A stretch of 64,000 nt of DNA from Luidia sarsii (Eukaryota; Echinodermata; Asteroidea; Paxillosida; Luidiidae). The notes under the pieces were generated by a model, which was not told the DNA's origin, did not search any database, and was given only the letters and a program-made list of their open reading frames with translations. Positions 53,801 through 59,800 of this stretch are shown in pieces (position 1 is the first letter of the stretch; each line of letters starts with the position of its first letter). A program made the position numbers and the translations under genes. The stretch is taken from positions 28,549,768 to 28,613,767 of the forward strand of contig OX465102.1 of the NCBI GenBank assembly GCA_949987565.1. The letters run 5' to 3'.

Positions 53801-56800
53801 AGACATGTATCTTGCTGCCATTTACCACCAGGAATGTGGCCTTGCTCTGACAAAACAGGTGAAGTCGCCATGAAAACCTGGTGAATAAATTTGACTAATT
53901 TGTGGGTTATGAGAAATTGACGAGATTGCAGTGAATTTCACTTTTTCCCAGCAACATATTTTCACCCGATACTTTTACCTCAAGTTTCTTCTCTTGCCAA
54001 AATGAAAATGAACGTTTTCTTTTGTCTGTATTTCTATTGTTGTTTTTCAGGGTCATTGTTTTCCACGGCTTATTCCTTCTGTTCCACATTTGGTGGCTTT
54101 CCCTGTCCGGATTCGGAGTGCATTGACATGACTCAGCGATGTGATGGCACCAATGACTGCCAAGGAAGCGAAGATGAGTTGAACTGTCCAACAGGTATAA
54201 GGCCCTGTCAGCGTTGGACTTTTATATTTTTATCTATTTATTTTTGATGGGGATGGGAGCTCATATCTTTGAGAAAGGTCCTGCTAGGATCGAAAGGTCA
54301 GGCCCACTAAATTTTAAGATTTACATTTTGGTAATTTTAGTCAGTAAGCAGTTTGCAACATTTTTGTATATCACCAAGAATGTATGATACTAATATGTGT
54401 ACATTTTGGGGATGTTTTTGAAGCTGTGAGGCAGCCTTTTCTGAAGAAAAAATACCGGCCCCTTAAAGTAATGAGGTGGGTCGCATCACTTTTTCAATAC
54501 ACAGGGGAAACTGGGTTCAACCTTTTCTAGATGGCCCAGAATATGGTGGGGATTTTTTTTGGGTCTAATGCCTTCGGAATATCGCCCAGCTATTATTACC
54601 TGTCACTGCTTTGCATCTCTCTGTAGCATGCAACCCTCCTCTTCATGACGTCAATGTGGATTTCCCCGCTACGTCTGGAGTGTTCGATGTAGACATTGTG
54701 TCTAACAACTATCCGGCTGAATATCCGCCTTGCAATGTGAAATGGATAATTGACGACAACCTCGTCAGCGTAAGTATTGACCAGCTGAGACCAGTTTGCT
54801 GGAGCCTGTTATAAGGCCTTTTCACACAGTAGCTTTTAACAGTACGTGATACCTTTAGCCATCCATATCTTTACTGGAATTCAGGAGCTACCGGTAGTTT
54901 TAGGAGTATTTGTTCATCAGCTGTTGGGTATCGTTACAGGGTCAAATATGGGCAGCCAAAAGGGCTAAAATTAAATTTCTGATGTCTTTGAATTCTTTGG
55001 TATTATAATTTTGTTTTTGATTTTGGCCCTTTTGGCCATCCTTAGTCAAACGCTGTAGAGCTTTTTCGAGAGACACCACTAGCAGCCATTGACCTCATGT
55101 ACATACATTGTATCTATACATGTAGGTCACTGTTTGACCTCTAAAATGGTGACATTGTTGCCTCAAAGTCTGGGGCCAGCTGTAAACGGATTGCAAGATT
55201 TTCAAGCAGGGCAAAGACAAAAGAAAGCAGATTTTTCTGTTTTTCATCAATTGAAAGCCCCCTGGCTCTACCCATCTCAAAATGAGATCAAAACAATTTC
55301 CTAGCTGTCTGTTAATTTTGACGGCCCATTTTTGTCAGTCACATTGGTATATTTTTGGAGATAAACATTGGCAAAGGAATTTTCTCAGAGACCTTAAAGC
55401 TTTGAGGTCTTACACGGGAGTGATGAGTGTATGTGTGGCGCTGAGACAATTTTGATGTCTTCACAAACCGTGTGCATTGATGTGATGCAGGTAGATATAT
55501 TTTTTAAACTGACTGTTCTGTTGTCATGAATGTTGTTGTAATGATCAGTGTGTTGTTCTCTTGCACTTGCATTTGTCCATAGAGCATTCGCGTTGTTGTC
55601 ATGGATATTCAAATGGACGCTGGTGACAGGCTGTACTTTGAGGATCGGGATACGGGGGTCGCGGTGACATCAGATATTGAGTCTTTAGTGAACCTCCATC
55701 TAAACACTGGCAGCAGCTTCAACCTGGTGTTTGTCAGTGGTGGCGGGACAGGTCGAGGGTTCTGGATAAAGGTGTGGCGTTACATCGATGGCTTAAGCGG
55801 TTTGTGAATCCTTGATTTTTCTTCCGTCCATTGTAGGATGCTGGGTTCTATTGTTTTATCCCAGAGTTTGTCCTTAATTAATTCAAAGGTCACTTGGGGG
55901 TGTCGGGCAATTGATTTCTGAAACAAGGCATTAGTGTCCCCATCAGTGAGTCGACCTGATTTGACTCAACTTGACCGAGCTTTGACAAGGCCTGATGAGG
56001 AAGTCTAACCTGAGCTGACGTGACCCAAATAGCATGAATTGCATCCAGTTTGACCCAACCTGTCCCAAACCATCCCAACTAGGCCATTTCCAACTGAACC
56101 CACAGCCAAACCCAGCCCATCCCAACTTAAACAGTTAAAACCAAGCTCAACCCAACCACCCAAATGCAACCCAAAGCAAGCCAACCAAACACAACCCAAC
56201 CCAGTCAAACGGCCCAACCCAGCCCAACCCAGCCCAACCCAACCAAACCCAGCCCATCCCGGCCTAATTCCCAGCCCAACTCAACCCATCCCAGCCAAAT
56301 CCCATCCCAACCCAGCCCTGCCCAGCCCAACCCAACCCAACGTAGCCCATCCCAGCCCAACCCAGCCCAACCCAACCCAACCTAGCCCATCCCAGCCCAA
56401 CCCAGCCCTACCCAGCCCAACCCAACCCAACCTAGCCCATCCCAGTCAAACCCAGCCCAACCCAACCCAACCCAACCCAACCCAGCCCTCCCCAGCCCAA
56501 CCCAACCCAACGTAGCCCATCCCAGCCCTCCCCAGCCCAACCCAACCCAACCTAGCCCATCCCAGCCCAACCCAGCCCTACCCAGCCCAACCCAACCCAA
56601 CCTAGCCCATCCCAGTCAAACCCAGCCCAACCCAACCCAACCCAACCCAACCCAGCCCAACCCAGCCCAACCCAACCAAACCCAGCCCATCCTGGCGTAA
56701 TTCCCAGCCCAACTCAACCCATCCCAGCCAAATCCCATCCCAACCCAGCCCTCCCCAGCCCAACCCAACCCAACGTAGCCCATCCCAGCCCTCCCCAGCC

Positions 56801-59800
56801 CAACCCAACCCAACCTAGCCCATCCCAGCCCAACCCAGCCCTACCCAGCCCAACCCAACCCAACCTAGCCCATCCCAGTCAAACCCAGCCCAACCCAACC
56901 CAACCCAACCCAACCCAACCCAACTCAGCCCAGACCAACCAAGACCAACGCAGCCCATCCCAACTTAAAACCAAACCCAACCCAGTCAAACAACCCAACC
57001 CAGCCCATCCCAACTCATCCCAACTTAAACACAAGCCCATCCCAACCACCCAAACACAACCAACCCATTCAAACCAGCCAACCCAGCCCAACCCAGCCCA
57101 AACCATCCCGACCTAGCCCAACCCAGCCCAACCCAACTTAAAACCAAACATATCCCAACCACCCAAATCCAACCCAAAGCAAGCCAACCAAACACAAGGT
57201 ATCAGAATAGCTTCTGACCACATTCTGATTATTCTTTCTGGAATTCCCTTCCTTGTTCATGTTTCATGTTATAATTATGATCTGTCCCCTTTAAAGATGA
57301 ATGTCAATTCATCAGTTCCTCTCCACAGTTCCTCTCTACAGTTTCATCTCCTTCATTCCATAGTCCTTAACCTTGAGTGGATGTACATGTATACCATATT
57401 GGTTTGGGCAAATCTACATAAATAAACAAAATGATTAGGGCTTAGCCAGAGCCTGAACTGCAGTTCAAAGAATGTAGGAAAAGGTTCCAAAGTTGAGTTT
57501 AGGAAGAGTGAAATGTTAAAATTTAGTGGGCCTGACGTTTCGATCCTAGCAGGACCTTTCTCAAAGGCAGAGTGACAAGGACAAAACAGATACATGTACA
57601 TGGAGGAAGGGGGGGGATAGTGAATAGGACATGGATGAGAAACAAAGGACAAAGTGAAGCTGGTAGGGAGAGATCAAAGGGAAGGGCAAGCGGTGGGGTA
57701 GGGATTAGTGAGAGGAGGGGGAAAGATCAAAGAGAAGGGCAAGGAGTAGGGTAGGGATTAGTGACAAGAGGGGGAAAGATCAAAGAGAGAAGTGTGAAGG
57801 ACTGAACACAAAAGAAGGATTATCAGAAAGCTGCATGCTGTTAGTCATTACCCTCCTGGATGTTGAGACCATGTGGTTGAATAGTCCGAAGACGCTTCAT
57901 CCACATTTTCTCACGGCTAAGACGGACAGCATTACTACGGTGACCAAGTGATTCTATGCCCAGTACACTCATATCTGATATAGAATGATCAGGGAGATTG
58001 AAGTGATATCCAACAGGGGTGTCCATTTTACCGGTTTTGATGGTAGACCTATGGCCATAGATAGAGTGAAATGTATTAGGATTTTGAAAAGAAGAGTCTG
58101 CTCATGCCTACTGATGAGAGGCACCCACATGTTTACTCCCATAGAAGCCCTAATGCTCATTGTCTCCTTCATTTGTGCAGACTTTCCTCTCTATGCATCA
58201 TACTGTGAGCATGCCTTGCATAGCCTTTCCTGCGGCGCTGGCTCATGTCTCTTGGATTCTAATCGGTGCAACGATCAGATTAACTGCGACGTCTACAGCA
58301 ACGACGAGATGAAGTGTGAAAATGATGCATATGGTGAGTACAGTGTGACACTGAGTCCACATAAGATCTGGGGAGGCCCCATATACCAGAACCATTGTGT
58401 CCATGATCCCCGATCCCAAGTTCATAGAGCCACCTAAGCATGGAAATCTGCTAAGCAGGAAAAGTCTTCCTAGTGTAAGCAAGAACTGCATGTACAAACC
58501 GTACTGTATGTGTTGTCAGTTGCTTTTGACTTGTATTCCACTCTTCTTTTCCATGCAGGAAACACTAGTGGAGTTTGGGTTGGCAAAGTGATACTATTAC
58601 CATGGCTCATGACTTTTTGTGCTTAAAGCAAATTTTGGTGCTTAATTAGCGGCTCTGTGAAATTGTCCCCTTGTGAGTGAGCTGTCACAAAATGGTTTGC
58701 ACTCTCGCTGACGATCGGCATAAATTATGGGCTTATCGATCCCCACTCCACACTGGTCCGTTTCCCTGGAAGTACATAAATTATGTCCCCTGTGTTTGTT
58801 GGTGATCAGGGGGGGGGGGGTTACAGAAAGTCCTGATAGGTGAGAAAGGTTTTAACTCAGTGAGAGGGGTGGCATCACAAAATGGGAAGTTTGTGGACAT
58901 TTAAGTCATCCCTTTTGAGCATGTATGGGTCTGACAAGTGTCCCAATGTTCTTGGGCATTGTTTTCACTGCCTGTCATCAGTAGGATCCAGTGGTTGGCA
59001 GACCACAGTCTCCTGATGATGGGCTAAGCACACACTGCCCCAAAGATTGAGTTACCGGCTCTTCCCAAAGCCACACTCCTGCTTGAAATGAGATTATACT
59101 GCTAGCACAGGTTGCCAAACTGTCTTTGCCTTTCCCCCACTCCCTTCCCCCTGCAATTTCTCTGGAAATTGTTAAAAAGCCTCTTCTCTTTGCCATTCTC
59201 CGTGTGGCATGAAGTGATGAGGGCTGGTTTGGGTTCCATGTGAGCAGAACAGCTGAGCTCCTTATGCCCTTTAGGCTACGTATACAAAGCGGGTTGCAGC
59301 ACTCTCTTATGCGGCAAACTATGGGGCCAAAAAGAAGGCCAGAGGGCTCACCCAGGGGCCCATTTTGACGGAGCAGCTTACGCATGAAAAAAAACCCCAC
59401 AAAACACAATCTGCTTGAATTGGCTTGTAAAAAATCATCTTTTCCCCGGTGCAACTGGCATTGCCTAGTTGTACCGCTGCACGATGCTCAATGGACATCC
59501 CTGACCTGTACTATAACCACCGTCGCCCGGCAGCTTTGACTGACAGGATTCAGTTCCACGTGACCTGAGTAGACATTGGTTTCCCCTGAGTTTTAACTTG
59601 TGCCTCCCCCTTCTTAGATATATTTATGATGTTTGCGTCGAGGTGAATGTAATTCAATGAGGGTTTAGCCCTGCTAGATAAACACGTGATAAACACTGAG
59701 TGTTCAGTGCTTTGCCCGATGCTTGATACAAACATTTCAGGCAGCTCGGGCGTGACTCAAACCCGCGACTCCCGCTTTCGAGTATGGACGTCTTAACCAC

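Larger units (their letters stand above)
55800..58180 (+). other. CUB2-LDLa2 intron
   Basis: Holds the CCCAA/CCCAG array (56040-57195) and a Penelope-like 3' end (57515-58075). No further coding exon. Confidence 0.55.

Noticed and set aside
56164..57106. Gly-Leu-Gly-Trp or Pro-Ser-Gln repeat proteins
   Set aside because: Translations of a CCCAA/CCCAG simple array inside an intron.
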